Shown here piece after piece: positions 44,432 through 53,839 of a stretch of 64,000 bases of DNA. Source of the DNA: DAIMZI01 sp036734025 (GTDB lineage Bacteria > Pseudomonadota > Alphaproteobacteria > Rhizobiales > Rhodomicrobiaceae); contig DAIMZI010000004.1 of NCBI GenBank assembly GCA_036734025.1, positions 102,412 through 166,411 on the forward strand, read 5' to 3'. Position numbers and translations under genes: made by a program. The notes under the pieces are model-generated. The model searched no databases and was not told where the DNA came from. It saw only the letters and a program-made list of their open reading frames with translations. Numbering within the stretch: the first letter of the stretch is position 1; the number at the start of each line of letters is the position of its first letter.

Positions 44432-45544
44432 ATGAGAAAGATGCTAGCCGCATTGGCCGCGATCGGATTGATCGCGGGCTTGCAAGGGCCGGTCCAGGCG
44501 CAGGATACCATCTCCATAGCCGTCGTCGGTCCCATGACCGGTCAGTATGCCACCTTCGGCGCCCAGATGAAGGCCGGCGCCGAACTGGCGGCTGAAGACA
44601 TCAATGCTGCCGGGGGTGTGCTCGGCAAGATGCTCGATCTGTCCGTTGGCGATGATGCCTGCGATCCCAAACAGGCCGTTTCGGTTGCCGGCCAGCTCGC
44701 CGGGCGCGGCGTGACGTTCGTCGCCGGCCATTTCTGCTCGGGCTCCTCGATCCCGGCCAGCCAAGTCTATTCCGAAGAAGGCGTGTTGCAGATTTCGCCG
44801 GCTTCCACCAACCCGAAATTCACCGATGAGCGCCCCGGCCCTGGCGTCTTCCGCGTCTGCGGCCGTGACGATCAGCAGGGCTCGGTGGTCGGTGCCTACA
44901 TCGCCGAGAATTTCCCCGATGTGAGTGTCGCGATCCTTCACGACAAGACGGCCTACGGCAAGGGTCTGGCCGACGAAGTGCAGAAGTCCCTGAATGCCGC
45001 TGGCAAGACCGAAGAGCTTTATGAAGCCATCACAGCCGGAGAGCGCGACTATTCAGCCGTCGTCTCGAAGATGAAGCAGGCGGGCATCGGTCTCGTCTTC
45101 CTTGGCGGCTATCACACCGAAGCCGGCCTGATCGTGCGCCAGATGCGCGAACAGGGCATGGACACCATCATGATGGGCGGCGACGCGCTTGTGACCGACG
45201 AATATTGGCAGATCACGGGTGAAGCCGGCGAGGGTACCCTGATGAGCTTCTCGCCCGACCCGCGCAAGAACCCGGCCGCCACTGACCTGGTAACCCGTTT
45301 CCGCGACAAGGGCATCGAGCCTGAGGGCTATGTGCTTTACACCTATGCCGCCGTGCAGGCCTGGAAGGCAGCTGCGGAAAAAGCCGGAACAGTCGACATC
45401 GAGCCGATGGTCGAGGCCCTCAACACGACAGAGTTCGCCACCGCGATCGGCGACTTCCGCTTTGACGATAAGGGCGACCCGAACCTGCCGCCCTACGCCG
45501 TCTATCGCTGGTCGGACGGTCAGTACGTTCAGATTACCGAATAA
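44432..45544 (+). CDS. livK: Branched-chain amino acid ABC transporter substrate-binding protein
   Basis: This 370-residue periplasmic protein has a signal peptide (residues 1-23, ending VQAQ) and a Leu/Ile/Val-binding domain. Marks are ISIAVVGPMTGQYATFGAQM, INAAGGVLGK, DDACDPKQAV and a VAGHFCSGSSIPAS ligand loop. It is last in the operon after a 78-bp gap, with GGAG before the ATG and a strong terminator 46 bases after the stop. This would allow higher expression than the membrane subunits. Confidence 0.94.
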   Translation: MRKMLAALAAIGLIAGLQGPVQAQDTISIAVVGPMTGQYATFGAQMKAGAELAAEDINAAGGVLGKMLDLSVGDDACDPKQAVSVAGQLAGRGVTFVAGHFCSGSSIPASQVYSEEGVLQISPASTNPKFTDERPGPGVFRVCGRDDQQGSVVGAYIAENFPDVSVAILHDKTAYGKGLADEVQKSLNAAGKTEELYEAITAGERDYSAVVSKMKQAGIGLVFLGGYHTEAGLIVRQMREQGMDTIMMGGDALVTDEYWQITGEAGEGTLMSFSPDPRKNPAATDLVTRFRDKGIEPEGYVLYTYAAVQAWKAAAEKAGTVDIEPMVEALNTTEFATAIGDFRFDDKGDPNLPPYAVYRWSDGQYVQITE

Positions 45545-45589
45545 TGATGCGCGGCTGCGTGGCAGCCTCGTAGTCATGCAACAGCATGC

Positions 45590-45624
45590 AGAAGCCCGTC
45601 CCGTAAGGTGCGGGCTTCTTTTTT
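45590..45624 (+). terminator. Rho-independent terminator of the liv operon
   Basis: The stem AGAAGCCCG/CGGGCTTCT (nine pairs) with a 12-base loop is followed by a T-tract. It lies just after the livK stop codon and should end the livHMGF-livK transcript. Confidence 0.88.
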
Positions 45625-45690
45625 GTCCCTTTGTGTCCACCCCTGCCCGCATGTTCATGAAAAACCGTTTGCCGACAGGAAAAAAGAGCC

Positions 45691-45780
45691 ATGAGTGAGC
45701 ATCAGACCGGCGCCATTGCCCTGCCGCAGGCAATATCGGACCGGGCGGCAATCATCATCTCCCACTATCAGGCCGCGTGA
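45691..45780 (+). CDS. Possible 29-residue small protein
   Basis: This short frame begins at an ATG with AGGAAAAAAGAG just upstream and encodes 29 residues ending SHYQAA. It lies in the otherwise empty 253-bp stretch between the liv terminator and the universal stress protein gene. I know of no family. The good ribosome site is the only support, so it may not be real. Confidence 0.2.
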   Translation: MSEHQTGAIALPQAISDRAAIIISHYQAA

Positions 45781-45877
45781 GCGCGGGCTTGCGGGGCGCC
45801 ACAATTCTTGACCGACATCAATGTGCTATCGTCCCTGCTGGACTAGGCTTTCAGGTTGAAGCCGGGAGGAAAAAACA

Positions 45878-46288
45878 ATGTTCAAATCCATTCTCGTCAC
45901 CGTCGATCTGGCCCATGAAGGCAAGGGGCAGGCCCTGCTGGAAATGGCGCAAAAGCTGTTGGAGCCAGGCGGGCGCCTTGTCCTCGTTCATGTGATCGCG
46001 AATATCCCGGCGTCGGTCGAGGCCGAGTTGCCGGCGGGACTGCGCGAAAGCGCGCATGCCTCCACGCTTGAGGACCTGAAGAGCCTTGCAGGCACATCGG
46101 GCGTACAGACCCTCGCCCTGCTCAGGAGCGGGCATACCTCGACAGAGCTTCTGGCGGCCGCAGCGGATCATGAGTGCGACCTGATCATGGTGGCTTCGCA
46201 CCGGCCCGGCCTTCAGGACTATTTCCTCGGCTCGACCGCAGCCCGGGTTGTTCGCCATGCAGAATGTTCGGTGCTGGTGATGCGCTAG
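45878..46288 (+). CDS. Universal stress protein UspA family
   Basis: This 136-residue single-domain protein has the Usp start FKSILVTVDLAHEGKGQALL. Its C-terminal ATP-binding pattern G-2x-G-9x-G(S/T) appears as ASHRPGLQDYFLGSTAARVV. Such proteins bind ATP and help cells in stress or growth arrest; the specific role is not predictable. GGGAGG precedes the ATG. It is convergent with the sulfite reductase operon. Confidence 0.9.
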   Translation: MFKSILVTVDLAHEGKGQALLEMAQKLLEPGGRLVLVHVIANIPASVEAELPAGLRESAHASTLEDLKSLAGTSGVQTLALLRSGHTSTELLAAAADHECDLIMVASHRPGLQDYFLGSTAARVVRHAECSVLVMR

Positions 46289-46329
46289 AGGATTTTCCAC
46301 GCAAAGCATGAGCCTCCTGGCGCCACTTT

Positions 46330-46813
46330 TCAGCGTTTGTGCCGCGCGCTGAGTATATCGGTATGTGAGCGATATCCGCGCTGATAGGATTGCGAGATCG
46401 ACCCGAGCGTGCCACGCCATTGCTCGGGCGGCTGGCGGTCGGCCAGCAAATCGGGAATGTGGATGGTGTCAAAGCCGCAGGCCCAGGCAAACGCGAACTG
46501 GTCCGCGATCACAGGGCCGAGTGCGCGCAACTCACCGGCAAATCCACCCTTTCGCAACAAGCGCGCCAGTGAAAAGCCACGCCCGTCGCTGAAGGCCGGG
46601 AACTCCACAGCGATAAGATCGAGGCGTCGGCCAAGGCCGAGCACCTCCTCAACACCGGCCGTATTGGCCATGCGAACGCCGAGTGGCCGATCGGAAAGGC
46701 GCTGGTCCGCGCCATCGCGCAGGCGTGCGAGCGAGACGATGACGGCGCCATCTTCTGGAAGCGTCTCATCATCATTGATCATGCGCCAGATGTCGCGCGC
46801 CTCGCCATTCACA

Positions 46814-46827
<14 letters not shown>
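46330..46827 (-). CDS. DUF934 protein linked to sulfite reduction
   Basis: This 165-residue protein matches DUF934 (COG3749), with EDGAVIVSLARL near the start, LDLIAVEFPAFSDGRGFSLA, LLRKGGFAGELRALG and DTIHIPDLL. It is found beside nitrite/sulfite reductase genes and is thought to assist sulfite reduction, perhaps as an electron-transfer helper; the reaction is not known. The ATG at 46827 has AAGGAGG upstream and overlaps the end of cysI by 14 bases. cysH, often the next gene, is absent here. Confidence 0.85.
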
Positions 46828-48469
<1,642 letters not shown>

Positions 48470-48486
48470 GTTCCCTCACTGGAGTA

Positions 48487-48900
48487 TCAGAAGCCCATCC
48501 ACGGGTCTGCATAAGTCAGGCTCTGGTCGTGGCCTGCGGGCTTGTGGTGATAGCGCGTCGCCTGCCCCGGAATACGCTTGCCCGTGCAGGCGCCATTTGC
48601 CTGGGCGCAGTAGCGCTCGCGCGAGACGTCGATGCTGGGGCCGGTAACGCGCATGCGCTCACGCATCTCGACAGGAACCGGGCGGCTGTCCTCGCCAATA
48701 GTGACATCGACCAGATATGGGCCGACCACTAAACCGGGCTGTTTCAAAGCATGTTCCAAAAGCTCATGCGCTTCGTGCGCATCGCCGGCAATCCGTGCCA
48801 GGGCAATATCGCTCGTCCATTCATCTGCGCCCAGGAAGACCGAGCGCCCGCTCAACAGCAGGTTGGCCGTCACGACCTGCGGCACATAAGCTTTTGCCAT
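48487..48900 (-). CDS. DUF2849 protein
   Basis: This 137-residue protein belongs to the DUF2849 type, found between cysG and cysI in Alphaproteobacteria. The N-terminal 90 residues (VTANLLLSGRSVFLGADEW, then VVGPYLVDV) hold the domain. The C-terminal 45 residues are His/Tyr/Gly-rich and less typical. Function is unknown; position suggests a helper in sulfite reductase assembly or regulation. It starts 11 bases after cysG. Confidence 0.85.
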   Translation of the reverse strand: MAKAYVPQVVTANLLLSGRSVFLGADEWTSDIALARIAGDAHEAHELLEHALKQPGLVVGPYLVDVTIGEDSRPVPVEMRERMRVTGPSIDVSRERYCAQANGACTGKRIPGQATRYHHKPAGHDQSLTYADPWMGF

Positions 48901-48911
48901 GACCTAACCTC

Positions 48912-50315
48912 CTAAACCGCCTCTTGCCGCGCGGCGCTGATCTGGAGGCCGTGGGCCATCGATCCGCGCGCGCTCAGGCCGACGAAAATGATTGCCGGTC
49001 CGGTGATCCCGGTTGAGGCGATATCCGAACCCATCCCGCCAAGCCGGGTGCTCACCAGCCGCTGTGACGGGCGCGAAGCATTCTCGATGATCGTGACGGG
49101 CGTGTCGGGGTGCGCTCCATGCAGCAACAGCCGACCCTGGACGAAACGGGCCGCGCCCACGCCCATGTAGATGGCGAAACACGCGCCGGGCTGTGCAAGC
49201 GTGCGCCAATCCTGTTCGGCATAGCCTTTTGCATCATGCGCGGTGATGAAGCTGATCGACCCGTTGCGTCCGCGCCGGGTCAGCGATCGCCCCAGCGCGG
49301 CTCCGGCGGCCGATGCCGCAGTGATCCCCGGCACGACCTCCCAGTCGATGCCCGCTTCTTCCAGCGCGTCCAACTCCTCATCAGCGCGTCCGAACATGAG
49401 CGGATCGCCCGATTTCAGCCGCACGACGACAGCGCCTGCCTTGGCATGCGCGATCATCGCGGCGTTGATGTCCTCCTGCTTCCAGGCCGGACCGCCTGCC
49501 CGCTTGCCGGTTTCGATGAGCAGCGCTTCACGCCGCGCGATCTCGAGGATACGCGGATCGACGAGCTGGTCATACAGAACGACGTCGGCGTCGCGAAGCA
49601 GGCGTCGGGCCTTCAGCGTCAGCAGCTCGGGATCGCCGGGGCCGGCGCCGACCAGTATGACCCGGCCATGTGACGGCTGTGGCCGCTCGTGCGCATCAAC
49701 GCGAGCCTTCAATGCCGCGCGCACCTCTTCCTCACCGCCGCGGACCAGGGCATCGGGGCCGAAATCGGCAAAATAGTCCGCCCAGAAAGCGCGCCGCTGC
49801 CGTCCTGCGGGCAGTCTTTCGGCCAGATCGCGGAATTCACCGGCGAGCCGCGCCAATGTCCCTGTGCTTACATCAATCATGTCTTCGATCTGCGCCTTGA
49901 TCTTGCGCGCCAGCACCGGGGCCGTGCCTTCGGTGCCGATGGCGATGCACAGCGGGTTGCGGTCAACGAGCGCCGGCGTGATGAACTGCGACATCTCAAG
50001 ATTGTCGACGACATTGACCAGCACGCCGGCGGCCTCGGCCATCTTGCGCACCCGACCATCGGCAACCTCATCATCGGCGGCGGCATAGACGAGGCGCGCT
50101 CCCGGCAGATCGCAGGCCAGCAATTCGCGGCTGAACAAAGTGATCTTTCCAGATCCCGCCCAGCCGATCACATCTGCGCATGGGTCGCGGCCATAGACTT
50201 CGATGTGAGCCCCTGTCTTCAGCAACAGGCGCAGCTTGGCCGAAGCGGTTTCTCCAGCCCCTGCAACCAGGACCCGCGCGGCCTGCAGATCGACGAAAAT
50301 AGGGAAATGGCGCAT
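48912..50315 (-). CDS. cysG: Siroheme synthase CysG
   Basis: This 467-residue bifunctional protein has an N-terminal precorrin-2 dehydrogenase/sirohydrochlorin ferrochelatase domain (VLVAGAGETASAKLRLLL; VYAAADDEVADGRV; NVVDNLEMSQFITPALVDR). The C-terminal part (from about residue 220) is the uroporphyrinogen-III methyltransferase (VILVGAGPGDPELLTLKA; RLKSGDPLMFGRADEELDAL; VVPGITAASAAGAALG). Together they make the siroheme needed by CysI. The start follows AGGAG; a broken ferredoxin remnant lies just upstream. Confidence 0.95.
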   Translation of the reverse strand: MRHFPIFVDLQAARVLVAGAGETASAKLRLLLKTGAHIEVYGRDPCADVIGWAGSGKITLFSRELLACDLPGARLVYAAADDEVADGRVRKMAEAAGVLVNVVDNLEMSQFITPALVDRNPLCIAIGTEGTAPVLARKIKAQIEDMIDVSTGTLARLAGEFRDLAERLPAGRQRRAFWADYFADFGPDALVRGGEEEVRAALKARVDAHERPQPSHGRVILVGAGPGDPELLTLKARRLLRDADVVLYDQLVDPRILEIARREALLIETGKRAGGPAWKQEDINAAMIAHAKAGAVVVRLKSGDPLMFGRADEELDALEEAGIDWEVVPGITAASAAGAALGRSLTRRGRNGSISFITAHDAKGYAEQDWRTLAQPGACFAIYMGVGAARFVQGRLLLHGAHPDTPVTIIENASRPSQRLVSTRLGGMGSDIASTGITGPAIIFVGLSARGSMAHGLQISAARQEAV

Positions 50316-50327
50316 GATGGCTCCTGA

Positions 50328-50479
50328 TCATTCCTCGGCGCGCGTGATGCTCAATCCGTCAAGTTCAGGTCCCGGGAGATCCGGCACGACAGGCGCGAGT
50401 TGGGCTGCACGCCGGGCAGTTCATCGAACTTGAATTCCTCGTCCTCGCTCGGCGGACAAAACCTGACGAGCCGGCTCAT
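50328..50479 (-). pseudogene. Frameshifted C-terminal remnant of a [2Fe-2S] ferredoxin
   Basis: From an ATG at 50479 the frame reads PPSEDEEFKFDELPGVQPNS then RLSCRI, which matches the C-terminal third of adrenodoxin/ISC-type ferredoxins (family SRLSCQI). It then hits a stop at 50351. One frame away, the same DNA continues as PGPELDGLSITRAEE with a stop at 50328, again matching a ferredoxin C-terminus (ELDGL). So a one- or two-base indel lies near 50370. The N-terminal region with the CxxxxCxxC cluster ligands was not found upstream. It is probably a decayed gene; a small intact protein is unlikely. Confidence 0.6.
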
Positions 50480-50852
50480 GGGAAATTGTTCTTTCATGGG
50501 CTGAAGACTGTCCTGCATGCGCCCGGCAACATGAATGGCCAGAGCTTTTTCTGGAACGAAACGCGATTATGTGGTGGAAAAATAGACTGGCGTTTTGTGT
50601 GCGGCAACGCACATCCATGTGAACCGAATTTTGTTCATCATGCCAGCGGCATGGCGGGCCAGCGGGCCGCGTACTCATGGCAAAGCGGAACGCAGATCGC
50701 ACCACGGCGAAAAGGCTCCGGCAGTGTGCACACAGCCTCGGCAGAAGCCGGGAACCCATGCCGGATCGCATTCAGAGCGCGTTCAAGGAAACCGGAGCCA
50801 GTGAACTCGCTCTAGGCGAGCAACTGCGGCGCCTATCGCGCCACTTCATTAT
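50480..50852. other. Gap between the ferredoxin remnant and tRNA-Arg
   Basis: About 370 bases in which I see no credible gene, hairpin or repeat. In the remnant's frame a stop (TAA) lies about 95 bases upstream of its ATG, and no ferredoxin N-terminus follows it. The minus strand here should contain the cysG operon promoter. Confidence 0.5.
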
Positions 50853-50929
50853 TGGTGACCCCGGCACGACTCGAACGTGCGACCTAGTGATTAGAAGTCA
50901 CTTGCTCTATCCAGCTGAGCTACGGGGCC
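50853..50929 (-). tRNA. tRNA-Arg (anticodon TCT)
   Basis: A full cloverleaf can be drawn on the minus strand. It has an acceptor stem GGCCCCG/CGGGGTC with one wobble, a D-arm GCTC/GAGC, anticodon stem AGTGA/TCACT with loop CTTCTAA (anticodon TCT) and T-loop GTTCGAGTC. The 3' CCA is encoded. Confidence 0.96.
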
Positions 50930-50965
50930 ATAACTCGTGCATGCGGCGATGCCGGCACGCCGTCG

Positions 50966-51268
50966 TCAATGTGTCCAGCTACCAATGCGGCCATAGCGGA
51001 AATTGTCGGCATAGGCCTTCTTGACCCGACGCCGCGGCGCTGCCTCGCGCACCCGATAGGGGATGCCGTGGCTCTTGGCATAGGCAACAGCTTCGTCCTT
51101 GGTGTCAAAACGCAGGACCACCTGGGCGCGCGTGTCATCTGTGCTGGTCCAGCCCATCAGCGGATCCGTCTGGCGTTTCGAGGCGCGTTCGAACACCAGG
51201 ACCCACCTGTCGAGGGCGCGGCCGGACTGCATGGCGGTCTTGTCCGGCTTGTAAATCCACGCAACCAT
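50966..51268 (-). CDS. NADH dehydrogenase accessory subunit, NDUFS4-like
   Basis: This protein of about 100 residues matches the ETC complex I subunit (NDUFS4/AQDQ) family: IYKPDKTAMQSGRA near the start, WVLVFERAS, DPLMGWTSTDDTRAQVVLRF and NFRYGRIGSWTH at the end. In alphaproteobacteria and mitochondria it stabilises the peripheral arm of complex I. ATG 51268 has GAGG upstream; ATG 51283 is the alternative. It sits between two tRNA genes on the same strand, away from any nuo operon. Confidence 0.93.
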   Translation of the reverse strand: MVAWIYKPDKTAMQSGRALDRWVLVFERASKRQTDPLMGWTSTDDTRAQVVLRFDTKDEAVAYAKSHGIPYRVREAAPRRRVKKAYADNFRYGRIGSWTH

Positions 51269-51312
51269 TCGCTCATGCCTCATGCGTTATGGGCCGGCAG
51301 TGGGTAGGCCGA

Positions 51313-51389
51313 TGGTCGGGGCAGCAAGATTCGAACTTGCGACCCCCTGGTCCCAAACCAGGTGCGCTACCAGACTGCGCTATGCCCCG
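51313..51389 (-). tRNA. tRNA-Pro (anticodon TGG)
   Basis: The minus strand folds into a cloverleaf with acceptor stem CGGGGCA/TGCCCCG, anticodon stem CTGGT/ACCAG with loop TTTGGGA (anticodon TGG) and T-loop GTTCGAATC. CCA is encoded at the 3' end. It is 45 bases upstream of the NDUFS4-like gene. Confidence 0.96.
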
Positions 51390-51476
51390 ATATCGATATC
51401 GCTCACTTTATGACTGTCGCCCGGCTTTACGGTCAAGCGCAAATACGGAGGTTGCGACTTCGCCTGTCATGCAAAT

Positions 51477-51501
51477 GATATTGCAAATATCTGATATTTG
51501 C
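51477..51501. promoter_or_regulatory. Multi-half-site operator upstream of the rhodanese gene
   Basis: GATATTGC (51477-51484), GCAAATATC (51483-51491) and GATATTTGC (51493-51501) form overlapping dyads. The last two make a perfect 9-1-9 palindrome, and the first two make GATATTGCAAATATC. GTCATG/CATGAC flank it at 51466 and 51504. AT-rich dyads of this kind occur at ArsR-type (BigR/SqrR) sulfide sensors, but no regulator gene is adjacent. Confidence 0.5.
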
Positions 51502-51586
51502 GACATGACAATTCAACGGCAAATTGGCAGGTGGGAATGCCTGCGGCCTGACGGCCATGCGCCCACTTATCGCAGGAGACTGAAGA

Positions 51587-51964
51587 ATGAGCACGACCGA
51601 GACGCTCCATGGCGGCACGCTGGAAATTCTGAGCCCCGATGAGACCAAGGCCCGCCTGGATCGAAACGAGATCGTGTTGATCGACGTGCGCACGCCCGCC
51701 GAATATGCCTTTGAGCGCATCGACGGCGCTCTGCTCTTCCCGCTTTCATCGTTCGACGCGCACAAGCTGCCCGGACAGGAAACCAAGCCGATCGTGTTTC
51801 ATTGCGGCTCGGGCGCGCGGTCGCAGCAGGTGGCAGAGGCTTGCCTGAGCGCCGGCATCAGGCACATTGCGCACATGAACGGCGGACTGATGGCCTGGAA
51901 GTCGGCGCAACTGCCCTATATTTCCACCGACATGGCGACCGGCGGGCCGATCAGGCGCGGCTGA
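51587..51964 (+). CDS. Rhodanese-like sulfurtransferase
   Basis: This 125-residue single-domain rhodanese has the N-terminal DVRTPAEYAFERIDGALLFP pattern and the active-site loop HCGSGARS with Cys73 as the persulfide carrier. It has no signal peptide and would act in the cytoplasm on thiosulfate, polysulfide or persulfides. AGGAG precedes the ATG. The upstream operator-like palindromes suggest regulation. It ends four bases from the convergent csaA. Confidence 0.92.
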   Translation: MSTTETLHGGTLEILSPDETKARLDRNEIVLIDVRTPAEYAFERIDGALLFPLSSFDAHKLPGQETKPIVFHCGSGARSQQVAEACLSAGIRHIAHMNGGLMAWKSAQLPYISTDMATGGPIRRG

Positions 51965-51968
51965 GGGG

Positions 51969-52325
51969 CTAGAACAGCCTGCCACCGTTCGGCACGACAT
52001 GGCTGGGCGAGATCAGCACCACCTCGCCGTCGCCGTCAGGAAAGCCGAGCGTCAGCACTTCGGAACGCATCGGGCCGATCTGGCGCGGCGGAAAGTTGAC
52101 CACGGCAGCGACCTGCTTGCCGATCAGGCCAGCCGGCTCGTAATGTCTGGTTATCTGCGCCGAGCTTTTTTTCACCCCGATGATTTCGCCAAAATCGATC
52201 CACAGCTTGAGCGAAGGCTTGCGGGCTTCCGGGAAGGGCTGGGCATCGACAATGGTACCGACGCGAATATCGACCTTCAGGAAATCCTCATAACCGATTT
52301 CCGCGCCGGGTTCATCCTTGGCCAT
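51969..52325 (-). CDS. csaA: CsaA-type tRNA-binding protein
   Basis: This 118-residue protein has the OB-fold of the CsaA/Trbp111 family: FLKVDIRVGTIVDAQPFPEA at the N-terminus, KLWIDFGEIIGVKKSSAQIT and VAAVVNFPPRQIGPMRSEVL. Members bind tRNA and are linked to secretion chaperoning in Bacillus. It lies 21 bases downstream of the TetR gene on the same strand and may be co-transcribed. Confidence 0.93.
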   Translation of the reverse strand: MAKDEPGAEIGYEDFLKVDIRVGTIVDAQPFPEARKPSLKLWIDFGEIIGVKKSSAQITRHYEPAGLIGKQVAAVVNFPPRQIGPMRSEVLTLGFPDGDGEVVLISPSHVVPNGGRLF

Positions 52326-52346
52326 GCCGCCCTCGTCGTCGTCGGA

Positions 52347-53075
52347 TCAAAAAGTCTGCGGCGCGCCCGGTGTGGAGCTTGCCGGCGCGCTCGGCGATGG
52401 CGGAGTTGCCGTCGGGGTGGCGGTGCCTGACTTGCCGCCTGAATGTGCGCGCGGTCCGCGCATCGGTGACAGCGCCGAGACCGCCCGCCGTCCGGCTTCG
52501 CAGATCGAATTGAGCCGCATCGTCACGCTTTCGGCGCGGCGCAACCGCCGGTCGAGGGCGGCCATCGTGCGGGACAAGGCCGGGTCATCGTCCTCAAACC
52601 AGACGTTGAGCACCTGGGAGTAGATCGACACGAGGCCCGACACGCGCGCCAGCCCGGCAGGTCCTTCTCCGCTGATGCCGGCGGCCTGTAGCATCCAGTA
52701 CATGCTGCTCATCGTCGGGCGCAACAGCGCACTGGCCTGTGCCGGATCACGGCCGATATCTTCATAGATGCGCTGCAGGGCACTCTTGTAGGGCTGCGCG
52801 ATCTCAAAACGGGTCATCATCACGTCAAACAGTCTGTCGCGTGCGCTCTGACCAGCCGAAGGCTGCGGGAATTTCGCCAGGACGGCCGCGTCGATCTCGC
52901 GGCGAAACCCAGAAAGCACGGAGGTCTTCGAGGTGAAGTCCTTGCGCAACTCGGCCATGTTGAGACCGGCTTTTTCCGCGATGTCAGGCAGACCGATATC
53001 GCTCCAGCCGCGCTCGGCTGCGAGCGTCATGGCCGCCGTGATGATCCTGCTCTTGTTGCTCATATCATCGAACAT
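52347..53075 (-). CDS. TetR-family transcriptional regulator
   Basis: This 242-residue regulator has an N-terminal TetR helix-turn-helix (RIITAAMTLAAERGWSDIGL, then PDIAEKAGLNMAELRKDF) and a helical ligand domain to about residue 200. The last 40 residues are Pro/Ser/Thr-rich. The recognition helix is slightly atypical. The ATG at 53075 has AAGGG seven bases upstream. The ligand and targets are unknown; csaA and the divergent region are candidates. Confidence 0.85.
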   Translation of the reverse strand: MFDDMSNKSRIITAAMTLAAERGWSDIGLPDIAEKAGLNMAELRKDFTSKTSVLSGFRREIDAAVLAKFPQPSAGQSARDRLFDVMMTRFEIAQPYKSALQRIYEDIGRDPAQASALLRPTMSSMYWMLQAAGISGEGPAGLARVSGLVSIYSQVLNVWFEDDDPALSRTMAALDRRLRRAESVTMRLNSICEAGRRAVSALSPMRGPRAHSGGKSGTATPTATPPSPSAPASSTPGAPQTF

Positions 53076-53199
53076 AACAAAACCCTTGCATCTGTGGTTG
53101 CCGCATGACCAAGACGCTCAAGCACGACCTGTCATGCGCCCGCCGGAAGCAGCGGCGGCCTTTCCTTCACAATAGTGCACCGGCAAAGCGTTTCAACGT

Positions 53200-53805
53200 C
53201 TAACCGCCATCCGCGTCAATCTTGCGGTGGTGCCCCAGGCGCACCAGCAGCCGTTCCAGGCTTGCATCCCTGATGCCGGCTTCGCGCAGATGCGCGACCG
53301 TATTGGCCAGATATTCTATGTTGGCGCCCGATCGCCCCCGGCTGCGCCGGACGATTCCGGCCTTGCGCTCCACCGACAGGTTGCACGCATATTGGGGATG
53401 GCGGGTATCAACCAGATAGCAGAGCGCTCTGACGGTACTCTCGCCCTTGCGCGAAAGCTCGACGGGGCGCGACGCCTCGCGATAGACCAGCGTGACCTGT
53501 TCGCGCCGCCGCAGATAGGCGATGGTCTCGCGTGCGCGGCATGGCGCCACAAGAAATGCCAGCCCGTCGCACATGCCGCCCGGCTCCAGCCCGAGCACCA
53601 GACCGGGATGGCGCGGCGTGCCGCGGTGAACCACGGAATAGACGCAAAGTGACCTGTGCGCACCGATCAGCCGGGCAGGCACGGCTTCCTCGAAGACGAA
53701 CCCCGGCCGCCACATCAGAGACCCGTAAGCGAAAATCCATATGCCGTCTTCTGCGCCATCCCTCTTTTCTGCACCATCCCTCATGGCGCAGGATGGCCGC
53801 TGCAT
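53200..53805 (-). CDS. chaC: ChaC-family gamma-glutamylcyclotransferase
   Basis: This protein of up to 201 residues matches ChaC, which cleaves glutathione to 5-oxoproline and Cys-Gly. Marks are WIFAYGSLMWRPGF (substrate loop), RSLCVYSVVHRGTPRHPGLV, CDGLAFLV, LVYREASRPVEL (with the likely catalytic Glu) and SGANIEYLANTV. The first 20 residues are poorly conserved and the start (ATG 53805 or 53784) is unclear; neither has a good ribosome site. It lies downstream of pccA on the same strand (34-bp gap). Confidence 0.9.
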   Translation of the reverse strand: MQRPSCAMRDGAEKRDGAEDGIWIFAYGSLMWRPGFVFEEAVPARLIGAHRSLCVYSVVHRGTPRHPGLVLGLEPGGMCDGLAFLVAPCRARETIAYLRRREQVTLVYREASRPVELSRKGESTVRALCYLVDTRHPQYACNLSVERKAGIVRRSRGRSGANIEYLANTVAHLREAGIRDASLERLLVRLGHHRKIDADGG

Positions 53806-53839
53806 CCGCTTGCTGTTTCTGCAATTGGCAGGACCACGG

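Noticed and set aside
50421..50771. 116-codon minus-strand frame upstream of cysG
   Set aside because: It is in a different frame from the ferredoxin-like peptide, has no recognisable domain and no ribosome site.
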